Positions 37,390 through 46,443 of a DNA stretch of 64,000 nucleotides are shown here, piece after piece. The notes beneath the pieces were generated by a model. It did no database searches. It saw only the letters and a list, made by a program, of their open reading frames with translations, and was not told the origin of the DNA. This stretch comes from Aliiglaciecola sp. 3_MG-2023 (GTDB lineage Bacteria > Pseudomonadota > Gammaproteobacteria > Enterobacterales > Alteromonadaceae). The stretch's first letter is position 1. Every line of letters starts with the position of its first letter. Made by a program: the position numbers and the translations under genes. The DNA is taken from the NCBI RefSeq assembly GCF_030548205.1, contig NZ_JAUORV010000001.1, forward strand, positions 62,001 through 126,000, written 5' to 3'.

Positions 37390-38744
37390 TAATTTCTTGC
37401 CTTTTTTCCTGTGGCATTAATAGATATTGAATCTACTCTTTTCAAGAGTACTGGTACTTCAAACGATTCTAGGTGTAGTTTGCAAAATGAGAAAATATCT
37501 CGCTTCACAGCAGCTAATGAAAGACATTTAAAACTATCTTCGACAACAACCTCACAAGCGACTATAGAACCTAAAACTGGATTAGTTTTTGAAAAAACCT
37601 TTGCCATTGCCACAGATGGATGATGCTCAAGAATTGATTCGACTTTTTCAGGCATCACTTTGTTGCCACCCACATTAATAGCACCGCTCTGTCTGCCTAA
37701 AAAAATGACTCGTTCACCTTCAATTTTTACCATGTCACCAGTATTAAGAAATCCCTCGCTATCTATATCAAGATTTCCATTTATGTATTTTGAGCAACCT
37801 TTTGTACTTTTAATCCACAGGTTTCCATTTGTTATTTTAAGTTGGCATTCTAGGTCAGGCTTATGCGCTAAAAAAGAAACTGGAAAGCCTTCCTTCTTAT
37901 CTTTAACAACAAAACCAACACCAGCCTCTGTAGATGCATAAATATGAACGATAACTGCAGAGGAATAACGTTGACTCAAGGCTGATAGAACACTCTGGTC
38001 ACTGATTTCTCCACCTAGTGTAATGCGCTTCAATTGAAGCGCGCCATGGCTTGGCGCCATCAAAAGTTTACGCCAAAATGAGGGCGTTCCAGATAAGGAA
38101 TTAACTGATTTCCTAGAGAAAAGCGTTATTAACTCGGTCATTGTTGCTGATATTGAAGGAATAACTAAGGTCGAACCGGATGAAATAGACTGAAGATAAA
38201 CTTGTAAACCAGCGAAACGATTAATATCGTACGTTAATCCCCACGTGAAATTTTTTCCCTGATTAATATCACTCTTTGCTGTTGCAACGAGTGTATCAAG
38301 ACTATAGCTGGCCAGTTTAGGTACGCCAGACGTTCCTGATGTCGCAAGTATATATGTAGACGATTCATTAGCATGTTCAACTTGAACTTTGGATACCGCA
38401 ACGATACGACTCACCAATCCCGCTGAAAGGTGGATCAGGTAATCAATTTCAGCGGACTTCAAAAAAATACCTTCATATTCCACCGCATCTTTAGGTAATA
38501 GCAGAATAGTGTGGAAAATACTGTCAAAAACAGGGAGATATAGAGCTAACGACTCTCGATCATCAGAAATCACTGCACACTTACGTCCAATAAAACTGGG
38601 ATTTTCAGACTTAAATTGATTACTTAGCTTCACTATGTCGTTATAAGTGTAGTGTAATTCTTTGGTAGTAAGAAATATTCTATCTAGAGGAACACGTTTT
38701 ACAATATCTATCAGCTGATTAGACTTATAGAGAGTATTTTTCAT
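37389..38744 (-). CDS. AMP-binding acyl-ACP/CoA ligase (ANL superfamily)
   Basis: The 451-residue protein has the adenylate-forming motifs STYILATSGTSGVPKLASYS (P-loop), a mid-protein IYASTEAGVGF, FLNTGDMV with FLGRQSGAINVGGNKVMPEK, and a degraded end (NATGKKARN) containing the catalytic Lys region. It should activate a carboxylic acid and load it on the ACP encoded just upstream. The ATG at 38744 is preferred over 38786 because it gives a normal N-terminus and only a 20-nt overlap with the ACP gene. Confidence 0.85.
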   Translation of the reverse strand: MKNTLYKSNQLIDIVKRVPLDRIFLTTKELHYTYNDIVKLSNQFKSENPSFIGRKCAVISDDRESLALYLPVFDSIFHTILLLPKDAVEYEGIFLKSAEIDYLIHLSAGLVSRIVAVSKVQVEHANESSTYILATSGTSGVPKLASYSLDTLVATAKSDINQGKNFTWGLTYDINRFAGLQVYLQSISSGSTLVIPSISATMTELITLFSRKSVNSLSGTPSFWRKLLMAPSHGALQLKRITLGGEISDQSVLSALSQRYSSAVIVHIYASTEAGVGFVVKDKKEGFPVSFLAHKPDLECQLKITNGNLWIKSTKGCSKYINGNLDIDSEGFLNTGDMVKIEGERVIFLGRQSGAINVGGNKVMPEKVESILEHHPSVAMAKVFSKTNPVLGSIVACEVVVEDSFKCLSLAAVKRDIFSFCKLHLESFEVPVLLKRVDSISINATGKKARN

Positions 38745-38970
38745 AAATCGCCACAAATTCACCAAATGTAGTCGGATATACAGCATCTTTCATTTGTTGA
38801 AATGGATCTAGGTCTAACTCTTCTTCAAGAAGCGCTACCAGAATTGCAAAGCCGAGTGAATCTAACCCACTCTCTAGTAAAACCTGATCATCATTGATAT
38901 CCTCAAAACGTTGGTCAACATCCGTTTGTTCAAGAGCCTCGTTAAATTTTTCTAAAATAATATCTTTCAA
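38725..38970 (-). CDS. Acyl carrier protein
   Basis: The 81-residue acidic protein has the phosphopantetheine attachment motif ESGLDSLGF, with Ser near residue 36, in the usual four-helix ACP length. It leads the ACP-ligase-SDR-GNAT group. It is distinct in sequence from the second ACP of the island (53804-54049). No promoter was found directly upstream in the gap to 39415. Confidence 0.88.
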   Translation of the reverse strand: MKDIILEKFNEALEQTDVDQRFEDINDDQVLLESGLDSLGFAILVALLEEELDLDPFQQMKDAVYPTTFGEFVAIYEKYSL

Positions 38971-39415
38971 TGTATCGCCTCTTAAAAGGGAAAAACTAAC
39001 ATATAAATGCTAAGCGCCATCATATAAAAGCGCAAGATTTGTCATATTATATCAATTTATATCTGTGCTGTGTCGTTCCCTGAGATTCACTGTTTACAAT
39101 AACTTTAAGGATCATTTGGTAGCAGTACTTAACTCTCTAAATCCCGCTCCACAAGCATCAATTTTTTAACGCAGTGACTGAATTTTTTTTGATGTTTAAA
39201 ATCAGAATGAGTCGATTATAAAAGCTACAGAAACAACTAGAGAAGGTGGCTGATATTATCGATTACTTCGAACCACTGAATAAATATCAACTCCCTCAAA
39301 TTAATGAACGTCCCTATCTTGCGCCGATTGCTTTTTGCATACCAGTTATGAAATATAAACTACTTTGGTTCGAATATAATAATCATTATATTCAGTTTAT
39401 TACGTCACTTTTCCA
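38971..39415. other. 445-nt gap with a possible gene remnant
   Basis: No intact gene is visible. On the + strand a frame from 39222 to a TAG at 39417-39419 is open for 65 codons and reads protein-like (KVADIIDYFEPLNKYQLPQI). It has no good start or ribosome site and runs into the convergent wecE stop. The rest is AT-rich and featureless. It looks like a recombination scar or decayed gene between the ACP and wecE, which are otherwise in one functional group. Confidence 0.4.
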
Positions 39416-40579
39416 TTAGGCAATCACGGTCTGAACACTACTGTTAGACATTTGGAAATACTGACTGAGATTTTGACTAATGTATTCAATTTCCTGATTT
39501 TTTAATCCAAAATAAAGAGGCAAGCGCAGTAAGCGTTGCGATTCAGTTATCGTGTTTTTCATAGAGGTACGGCACTCTCCTATTTTCATCCCCATAGGAG
39601 AACTGTGCAATGGAACATAATGAAAAACACTTACAATTCCTTTTGTATTGAAGTAATCGATCAGGCTTTTACGACATTGAACATCCTTAACCCGCACGTG
39701 AAAAATATGTCCATTATGCTCGCACGCTTCAGGTATCGATGGCAATTGTATATAACCCAAAGCTTCAGTTTCAGACAAAATTTCAAAATATTTGTTCCAA
39801 CTTTTCATCCGACCTTCATGAATTTGCTTTAAGTTTACTAACTGAGAATACAAATACGCTGCGCTCAATTCACCTAATAAATAACTACTACCAATATCTA
39901 CCCAAGTATATTTGTCTACTTTGCCTTCAGAAAATTGGCGCCTATTCGTTCCTTTTTCTCTTAATATTTCAGCTCGGTCGACTAAATCAGGATCATTGAT
40001 AACTAGCATTCCCCCTTCACCACCTGCCGTAATATTCTTAGTTTCGTGAAAACTGAAGGTAGCAATATGCCCATGCACGCCAACTGGATTTTCTTTGTAT
40101 TTGCTACCAATACATTGAGCAGCATCTTCAACCACTTTGATATTATATTTATTGGCGATTTCCATAAGCTTATGCATATCACAACTAACACCAGCGTAGT
40201 GCACTGGGACGATTGCTTTTGTTTTAGAAGTGATAAGGCTTTCTAAGAGACTAACATCCATATTTAATGTTAAGGGATCAATTTCAGCAAAAACAATTTT
40301 TGCACCACGTAGCACGAACGCATTAGCTGAACTAACAAACGTGTATGAAGGTACAATTACCTCATCACCGTCTTTAATATTGAGAAGTATTGCGGCCATT
40401 TCCAATGCATGTGTACAGGAAGTGACCAACATAGCTCTTTTACAGTCTAGTTTTTCTTCAAACCATTTTTCACATAGTTGGGTATATTTGTTGTTTCCGG
40501 ACATAGCAGAGCTATTCATAGCATCTATTACAAAAGAATCTTCATGCCCTGTTCTTGCTGGTTTATTAAACGGAATCAT
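39416..40579 (-). CDS. wecE: dTDP-4-amino-4,6-dideoxygalactose transaminase (WecE-like)
   Basis: The 387-residue PLP enzyme of the DegT/DnrJ/EryC1 family converts dTDP-4-keto-6-deoxyglucose to the 4-amino sugar. The sequence follows E. coli WecE closely: MIPFNKPARTG start, DGDEVIVPSYTFVSSANAFV, PVHYAGVSCDM, EDAAQ, and SFHETKN with Lys181 at the same position as in E. coli. The genes for making the dTDP-keto sugar (rffG/rffH or rmlAB type) are not in the window. A strong sigma-28-like promoter precedes it. PseC, the island's other aminotransferase, is a separate subfamily. Confidence 0.88.
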   Translation of the reverse strand: MIPFNKPARTGHEDSFVIDAMNSSAMSGNNKYTQLCEKWFEEKLDCKRAMLVTSCTHALEMAAILLNIKDGDEVIVPSYTFVSSANAFVLRGAKIVFAEIDPLTLNMDVSLLESLITSKTKAIVPVHYAGVSCDMHKLMEIANKYNIKVVEDAAQCIGSKYKENPVGVHGHIATFSFHETKNITAGGEGGMLVINDPDLVDRAEILREKGTNRRQFSEGKVDKYTWVDIGSSYLLGELSAAYLYSQLVNLKQIHEGRMKSWNKYFEILSETEALGYIQLPSIPEACEHNGHIFHVRVKDVQCRKSLIDYFNTKGIVSVFHYVPLHSSPMGMKIGECRTSMKNTITESQRLLRLPLYFGLKNQEIEYISQNLSQYFQMSNSSVQTVIA

Positions 40580-40638
40580 TGATTACCACCTAATTTGAAC
40601 GTTTCATAACGCTATATTACCGCGTCTCTGGTTTACTT

Positions 40639-40665
40639 TTATCGACCTTATTATAAAAAGCTTTA
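40639..40665 (-). promoter_or_regulatory. Sigma-28 (FliA) promoter upstream of wecE
   Basis: The - strand reads TAAAGCTT, 11 nt, GTCGATAA. Each box differs from the FliA consensus (TAAAGTTT, N11, GCCGATAA) at one position and spacing is exact. Transcription would start near 40630, about 50 nt before wecE. A TATAAT on the same strand within the spacer region could also serve sigma-70. Confidence 0.72.
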
Positions 40666-40732
40666 AAATGGGTATATAGCCATTCGACTTATAGGTTTTA
40701 ACGCAGAGCAATAATTTTATTCGCTTATTAAA

Positions 40733-41563
40733 TTAAGATTCTTTCCATATTACTAACCTAATCTGTTTTTCCTTTTTTAGTAAGAAAACAGATTTATAAA
40801 AGCTAACTTTTGCCACCAAATCTGAAAGAAATTTAGGAAGAAATGAGCTTTTAAACCTTTTATTTCTATAACGCTCAAAGTATAGCTCTTCTAAATCAAC
40901 TATTTTGAGATTAGGGAAGTTATCCAGATATTCCTTCAAACTATGACTTGTTATCCAGTTTAGCGTATCTAAACCTTTAGCTGGCTTATTCAAAAATTTC
41001 AAATATAACTTAGCTAGTTTTTTATTCATTCTAGGCAGAAATGGAACAGCATAATGAGGCTCATAAAAACTATTATAGTCGGGGGCCTGAATTTTTAATT
41101 TACCACCAACTTTTAATACTCTGATCAGTTCATTTAAGGTTTTTTCTACATTCTGCACATGCTCTAAGGTTTGGTAGGTAGTGATATAGTCAAAACTGTT
41201 ATCTTCAAACGGGATATTTTCGCCGACTCCCTCAATAATTCTATCTCTATAATAGTCGGGATAATTGAGCTCTTTCATTTTCATATCCATATAGGATAGC
41301 TTCCATTTTTCAGGTTCAATTCCGTATATGTCATAACCTTTTTTCAACCCATAAAACAGAAATGTACCGACTCCACATGCCATATCAAGGATTTTACCCT
41401 TATGATCATCAAAGTTCTCAATCTCTTTCCATCGACCATTTAAATTCTTAGAATCATCGTGCCAGATTCTAGCAAGCTCTTTGGTCACTGCAATATTGTC
41501 ATAACCAAAATATTCGATACTGTCCTCTACAAGCTTTTGCTGCAAAAAGGTTTTACTATCCAT
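40733..41563 (-). CDS. SAM-dependent methyltransferase
   Basis: The 276-residue class I methyltransferase shows motif I (ILDMACGVGTFLFYGLKKG), an acidic residue in IYGIEPEKW, and late motifs FDYITTYQTLEHVQNVEK and LKVGGKLKIQAPDYNSF. I chose the ATG at 41563: GGAGG precedes it and it overlaps the upstream stop by 8 nt. The role is probably O- or N-methylation of a glycan sugar. It is the last gene of the long - strand run that begins at pseB, ending just before the wecE promoter. Confidence 0.85.
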   Translation of the reverse strand: MDSKTFLQQKLVEDSIEYFGYDNIAVTKELARIWHDDSKNLNGRWKEIENFDDHKGKILDMACGVGTFLFYGLKKGYDIYGIEPEKWKLSYMDMKMKELNYPDYYRDRIIEGVGENIPFEDNSFDYITTYQTLEHVQNVEKTLNELIRVLKVGGKLKIQAPDYNSFYEPHYAVPFLPRMNKKLAKLYLKFLNKPAKGLDTLNWITSHSLKEYLDNFPNLKIVDLEELYFERYRNKRFKSSFLPKFLSDLVAKVSFYKSVFLLKKEKQIRLVIWKES

Positions 41564-42944
41564 TGTCACGTTCCTCCAAACATGGTTCGGATTCAAAAAA
41601 ACGAATAACGTGAGGCGTTCGACGCAAACGCTTCGCAGCCAACAAAATTTGATCAGTGATCTGCTCGACTTGAGATATACTTGCTATAACGATAACGCTT
41701 GGTTCTTTCATTACAGAAAAAGCTTCCTCAAGGGTAAATTCGTCTTTTTTCTTTGTAGCATTTTTTGCAAACTTTTTATCAATAAACCCTTTAATGATAA
41801 ATGATTTTGGTAGGCATGCTTTCAGCCTTAGCCAAGTATCCCCGGTACCATAAATATATAAGTTTCGTATTCCACTTTTTTTAATATTCTTAACCAATCC
41901 GACCAATTTAGGATCTTTTCCAGCCCCATAATTCGCCTTCGCTAAGGCAATATCATTTTTGGGAAAAAGTGAGATAAATGCAGTTCTTCCAACAATTATT
42001 GAATCATCTAATGCTTTGTAAATGAGATTCCAATACTCTGATGGGATAGCCAATTTAAAATACTGTAGAGTTTGTTCAGACAATAATTGAGGTTGGCAAA
42101 GTGCTTGATAAAAATGACGTAAAAGATCTTCGCGTTCACTCCCTACGGTAAATTTATCAATATTGTTAAACCTCACTTTAATCGTGCGTATTATACTTCG
42201 TAAGAATGGAAGCTTATATGTTTCAAATATTCCCTTATCCAGCAAAAACCCTTTTCTCACGTTCATTACATCTATGGTTTCTGAGATTCTAATTGGATTT
42301 ATAGTCTGACTTTTTGACCCTTCTAAACGAAACCATTGATACAAAGAGTTAAATACAAAATTAACGGAGTTAGCAAAATAAAGTAGCTTCAATAAGGTCG
42401 CATTGTCTTCATTATTTCTGATGGTTTCAGAGAAAAAACACTCACTATTGAGAAATAAATCACGATGATAAATCTTTGCCCAAACTGCGGAGGGTTTAAC
42501 TAAAGCGACAATATCTGAAAAATAATCCCTTGCATTATAATCAGGCGAAAATAAATGTTTTTTAACAGTCTTATTGGGTTTAATTTCTTGGTGCCCACAA
42601 ACCACAATATCTTTGTCAAACATAGCTTTTTGAAAAAGGAAATTAAGCATTTCCGTATCAGCAGAATCATCACTATCCATAAAAGCGATATATTCACCTT
42701 TTGCTGAACGTATTCCAGCATTTCTCGCGGCCCCCGTGCCTTTATTTGTTTGAGTAATGAGCTTCACTCGAGTATCTAGTTCGGCTAAGTTTTTAAGTAT
42801 CTCAGCACTACTGTCGGTAGAACCATCATCAACGAAAATGATTTCGATCTCTTTCAGTGTTTGTTTATGAAGCGACTCAAAACATCTGCGAATATATAAT
42901 TCAGAATTAAATACGGGGATAATTACCGATACTTTATACTGCAT
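41556..42944 (-). CDS. GT2 glycosyltransferase with C-terminal Rossmann-like domain
   Basis: The 462-residue protein starts with a GT-A domain (VSVIIPVFNSELYIRRCFES, FVDDGSTDSSAEIL, GTGAARNAGI, FMDSDDSAD metal-binding motif near residue 92). Residues 359-462 form a separate nucleotide-binding-like domain (NLYIYGTGDTW, IIKGFIDKKF, SVIVIASISQVEQI). The same domain type is fused to a methyltransferase, LicD-like and TagB-like protein in this island. The sugar transferred is unknown. Confidence 0.85.
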   Translation of the reverse strand: MQYKVSVIIPVFNSELYIRRCFESLHKQTLKEIEIIFVDDGSTDSSAEILKNLAELDTRVKLITQTNKGTGAARNAGIRSAKGEYIAFMDSDDSADTEMLNFLFQKAMFDKDIVVCGHQEIKPNKTVKKHLFSPDYNARDYFSDIVALVKPSAVWAKIYHRDLFLNSECFFSETIRNNEDNATLLKLLYFANSVNFVFNSLYQWFRLEGSKSQTINPIRISETIDVMNVRKGFLLDKGIFETYKLPFLRSIIRTIKVRFNNIDKFTVGSEREDLLRHFYQALCQPQLLSEQTLQYFKLAIPSEYWNLIYKALDDSIIVGRTAFISLFPKNDIALAKANYGAGKDPKLVGLVKNIKKSGIRNLYIYGTGDTWLRLKACLPKSFIIKGFIDKKFAKNATKKKDEFTLEEAFSVMKEPSVIVIASISQVEQITDQILLAAKRLRRTPHVIRFFESEPCLEERDNG

Positions 42945-42947
42945 GCG

Positions 42948-43502
42948 TTAGGCTGTCTTTGTTGCATTCGTGACTAGATGAACATCACCTTTAATTTCAC
43001 ATTGAACTTGTGAAAATCCAACTTTAGACATAATAAATTGCATTTTACGTTGGTTATATCCCGACTTATGAACATCCCAGTAACTAGTGTTATAGTCTTC
43101 TTTTCGAGGATCACATTCTGCTTGCCATCCCCAAAAACCGCCTTCACTGTATCGCGCATCAGACCGTTTTTCAGAATAAGTCTCTTCATTCCATTTTGCA
43201 TTCAGCCATTGTTGACAGTGAAAATCCATATTTGGCACTATTATTCTCACACTTCCGCCTGGGGCAAGTGCCGAAAACCAATCTTGAAGTGTTAACATAG
43301 CCTCAGCTTGAGTTAAATGTTCAAGCATATGTCTAGAATATATATGCTCAACCTTGGAGAAGTGTTTTGACACCTCCCAAGCTTTACAAACACAATCGAC
43401 ATGTGGCAAAGGTCTTAAATCACAATGCACAAAACCTTCTCGTATATCTGGACCACAACCAACGTATAAATTGATAGCCATTTCTTTATTTAAATTTTCC
43501 AT
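42948..43502 (-). CDS. Methyltransferase-like protein (compact class I SAM fold)
   Basis: The 184-residue protein has INLYVGCGPDIREGFVHCDL (SAM-binding loop), IYSRHMLEHLTQAEAM and LAPGGSVRIIVPNMDFHCQQ, the order of SAM methyltransferase motifs in a short protein. Its second half is clearly related to the N-terminal half of the next protein upstream (43504-44616), around WLNAKWNEETYSEKRSDAR. It follows that gene by 1 nt. The substrate is unknown. Confidence 0.75.
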   Translation of the reverse strand: MENLNKEMAINLYVGCGPDIREGFVHCDLRPLPHVDCVCKAWEVSKHFSKVEHIYSRHMLEHLTQAEAMLTLQDWFSALAPGGSVRIIVPNMDFHCQQWLNAKWNEETYSEKRSDARYSEGGFWGWQAECDPRKEDYNTSYWDVHKSGYNQRKMQFIMSKVGFSQVQCEIKGDVHLVTNATKTA

Positions 43503-43503
43503 A

Positions 43504-44616
43504 TTAAGGTTTAACCGCCGTAGCTATTGTGAAATGCCCATCTGTTCCAGCTACGACCTTCCCGGCAACAGGATCATGTTGTGCAAAAAGTTCTATTTTT
43601 ACGAATCCAGCCCCGGTCAATAACTCAACTAGCTCATCATTTGTATAGTGCTTTTCATGGAATCTAAATTTGTCTGAATCGAAAGGCATAACATCTTGAT
43701 TTGGAGTAGAACAAATTAGTGTACCGCCCTTTTTGAGTGACCGATAAAATATAGCTAATAATTCCCTATCAAAAGATACATGTTCGATAGTTTCAAAAGA
43801 AACAACGGCATCAAAGGATGCTATTTGTAAATCACACTTTTTTGCATCCTCACAGATAAAATTAGTATTGTCATTTTGGTAATACAGATTGGCGTATTCA
43901 ATGGCATTTTTTTCAATATCAACACCGGTTACTTTGGCATCTGTGGCTTTTGCTAGCATCAAGGTGCCATAGCCAATACCACAAGCCAAATCAAGTATTT
44001 GGGACGGTTGTCGTTTTGCTAATTGATCACAAGCAAATTGATAACGGTTTTTATGATCTGCTCGAATATTTTTATAATCGGTAGCTATTTGCCGTTCACC
44101 TTTATCCATAGATTTTATGGCACTAGCGATCAACTGACCATCATCAGTTTCTTTGATGTCTGAGACAATAAACCCAGCACGCTCTAATAGGAAGTTTAAA
44201 CGTTTTTTATTATATGCCGATTTAAAAACATCCTGGTGTTGTTCATCATAATTTTCATCGCGAGGGTTGCCGGTTTGTTGTGCACCCCATAAATGAGAAA
44301 AAGATTGTCGAGCATCAGATTGAATATCTCTTAAGGTTTCCTCTGACCAACTCGCATCTAACCACATACGTGCATAGAAATCAGCGTTTGGTACATGAAT
44401 GATTAATTCGCCTCCTACCTCTAAGGCAGCAAACCATTTTAATAATGTGTAATCAGCTTCCATTGAAGTCAAAAATTGCAGGATGTTATCTGCAGAAATA
44501 TGACTGACAGAATTTTTTTTTGCTGTGATTAGCCATGGACTAGGCATAGAAATGGATCCCACTTCATCCGTCAATATAATTTCATTTTGCTTGCGGTTTA
44601 ACAATACCCTGGTCAA
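43504..44616 (-). CDS. Two-domain methyltransferase with degenerate N-terminal copy
   Basis: The 370-residue protein has an active-looking C-terminal class I methyltransferase at about 190-370 (QILDLACGIGYGTLMLAKAT, VTGVDIEKNAIEYA, FDAVVSFETIEHVSFDRELL, KKGGTLICSTPNQDV). Residues 1-165 match the second half of the neighbouring 184-residue methyltransferase-like protein (NADFYARMWLDASWSEETLR, SAYNKKRLNFLLERAGF) but lack a glycine-rich SAM loop. This half is therefore probably structural or substrate-binding. A glycan target is likely from context. Confidence 0.8.
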   Translation of the reverse strand: MTRVLLNRKQNEIILTDEVGSISMPSPWLITAKKNSVSHISADNILQFLTSMEADYTLLKWFAALEVGGELIIHVPNADFYARMWLDASWSEETLRDIQSDARQSFSHLWGAQQTGNPRDENYDEQHQDVFKSAYNKKRLNFLLERAGFIVSDIKETDDGQLIASAIKSMDKGERQIATDYKNIRADHKNRYQFACDQLAKRQPSQILDLACGIGYGTLMLAKATDAKVTGVDIEKNAIEYANLYYQNDNTNFICEDAKKCDLQIASFDAVVSFETIEHVSFDRELLAIFYRSLKKGGTLICSTPNQDVMPFDSDKFRFHEKHYTNDELVELLTGAGFVKIELFAQHDPVAGKVVAGTDGHFTIATAVKP

Positions 44617-44727
44617 TATCCATTCCTCACATTTAACTACAACGTTAGAGTAACTATAGATCTCTAACCCCTAAATATCGGCTTAATAGAATAGTTCTTT
44701 AATTAGTTTAAAGCTTTGAGCTTCCGT

Positions 44728-46443
44728 CTATTCGTTTACAACACCTGAGCTATTTATAGGTTTAAATTGATACTCACATTGATCTTCTTGCTGTATTTTT
44801 TCGATATAATACAGAGTCTTATTTACGAGAGAAGTTGTAGCACCGTTACTCAACCAAATTCGACATTTATTTAGTGGCCAGCAAAACACAATTATGTGGT
44901 GTTCAATCACTAATTGTTCATCTAACAAATGAACATTACTCACCCCAATGGTTTGCTCGCAATCGGCGGGCAGATCAGAACTGAAGGTAAGGTTATACTC
45001 AGAGAACTCGGCGAAATGATAACTGAAAGTTCCAGAACCTATCACTAGTACTTTATGCTCCATATTAATATCAGTTGGAGGTTTCAGTTTTATTCGACCA
45101 ACTTTGGCATTTGGCATCAATGACATACCCAGTTGCTTGTGTTGTTTTGTTACATTCAAAGTATCTTCAGTCCGTAAAATTTGAATCGCCGATATATTGT
45201 TTAATCGGTTCCATATTTCAGTTTTATTCCTTGGACATAAATGATGGAAAATTAAGCCACATAAATAATGTTTAGCAACCTGTAGTTTTTTTTCAGATGG
45301 ATGCCACCCTGCCAATAAACGAGTTAATTGGACTTGAATGGTTTCTCTGTCTGTTGCTTGCAAGCAAAACATCTCGACAGAATAATAGGGATTACCGCAC
45401 ACTAAGAGTGGTTTATCACGATAGATCATTTCCAGTCCACTCTGACTATTCGCGACAACACCAAAGTCGACCAATTCCATCAGTTGGTAGGTGTTACAAT
45501 CATCCCCACTGAACAATATTACTTGAGGGTGATTACCAAATTGTTGGTGAAGGTGCTTCACTGTGTCATCACCGTATCTAGCTTCTAGCGGATGTAGTCG
45601 ACAAACAATCGTATCATCAGCTGTACACTGAGAAAGGAACTCCGTGATGATAAAGCTAAGAAACTCAATTTGGGTTGGAAAAGCTGTGAGGTCATTAACA
45701 ATCACGGCATCATGGGGCATTTGTCCCAGTAACAACCCAATTTTACCTTTATTTTTACGTTTGCGTTCAGCAACTACAAGTAACTGCTCTGGCAATTCCT
45801 GACTAGCTGCAGGCATCGAAATATAGCCATTTAAAAGTCCATGACATTCTCTGTCTCGCATGAGTCGTTCAAGAATTTCAAGTTGTTCAGACGTCACTTT
45901 TAGGTTACGTATAAAAGGCCACTTTTGAACAAACCCATGATGATTGGCTATTTGTGTACTATTTGCTTCCAAATAAAAGTAATTCTGTAAAAAGAAACTT
46001 TCAATGCAGATTAATTGAGCTTGATATTTTTCACTAAAATAAGCGGCTAGCTTTGTTTCGATTCTATAGTTACCAAATATAATCGCTACTTTTACATTTT
46101 TAGTCGTAAATGCATTCTCCATTTTACTGGCGTAAAGTTTAAATTGGTTAATAAGTTCTATTTTTTGTTGTGGAGTTTCAACTTTGTTGCTGTATCGACC
46201 ATTCAAACGAGCAATTGTGTGCCGAGCCATTTCATCCCAATCTAACTCGCTAAGGTAGTCATTTTCCACTTTGTCACAATCTGTCAATTTGGTGTTTTTT
46301 TTCCAAGGGGGGATTTCATCATCAAGAATATTAAATCCTATTGAAAAAAAATACTCCCTCAGCCACAGGTGCACCAAGCCGCTAGCAAAAGGCCTATCTA
46401 AAAACAAAACACTCGGAATATTTAATAAATCGACACTGTTCAT
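44728..46443 (-). CDS. KpsC/KpsS-like capsule-type glycosyltransferase homologue
   Basis: The 571-residue protein resembles capsular polysaccharide proteins of the KpsC/KpsS kind in its second half ([42 protein letters not shown]). The N-terminal 200 residues and C-terminal 130 are not recognised. I chose the ATG at 46443 because it overlaps the TagB-like stop as ATGA; a GTG at 46449 is the alternative. No capsule export genes are nearby, so it is probably recruited for the flagellin glycan. It may add Kdo-like or other sugars, but the donor cannot be told. Confidence 0.6.
   Translation of the reverse strand: MNSVDLLNIPSVLFLDRPFASGLVHLWLREYFFSIGFNILDDEIPPWKKNTKLTDCDKVENDYLSELDWDEMARHTIARLNGRYSNKVETPQQKIELINQFKLYASKMENAFTTKNVKVAIIFGNYRIETKLAAYFSEKYQAQLICIESFFLQNYFYLEANSTQIANHHGFVQKWPFIRNLKVTSEQLEILERLMRDRECHGLLNGYISMPAASQELPEQLLVVAERKRKNKGKIGLLLGQMPHDAVIVNDLTAFPTQIEFLSFIITEFLSQCTADDTIVCRLHPLEARYGDDTVKHLHQQFGNHPQVILFSGDDCNTYQLMELVDFGVVANSQSGLEMIYRDKPLLVCGNPYYSVEMFCLQATDRETIQVQLTRLLAGWHPSEKKLQVAKHYLCGLIFHHLCPRNKTEIWNRLNNISAIQILRTEDTLNVTKQHKQLGMSLMPNAKVGRIKLKPPTDINMEHKVLVIGSGTFSYHFAEFSEYNLTFSSDLPADCEQTIGVSNVHLLDEQLVIEHHIIVFCWPLNKCRIWLSNGATTSLVNKTLYYIEKIQQEDQCEYQFKPINSSGVVNE

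Noticed and set aside
39261-39290. A sigma-28-like ATCGATAA on the - strand upstream of the ACP gene
   Set aside because: The -35 matches only about half the consensus and the leader would be nearly 300 nt.
34816-40579. WecE/WecF-like genes as an enterobacterial common antigen cluster
   Set aside because: wecA, wecB, wecC, wzx, wzy and wzz homologues are absent; only the Fuc4NAc branch is present.
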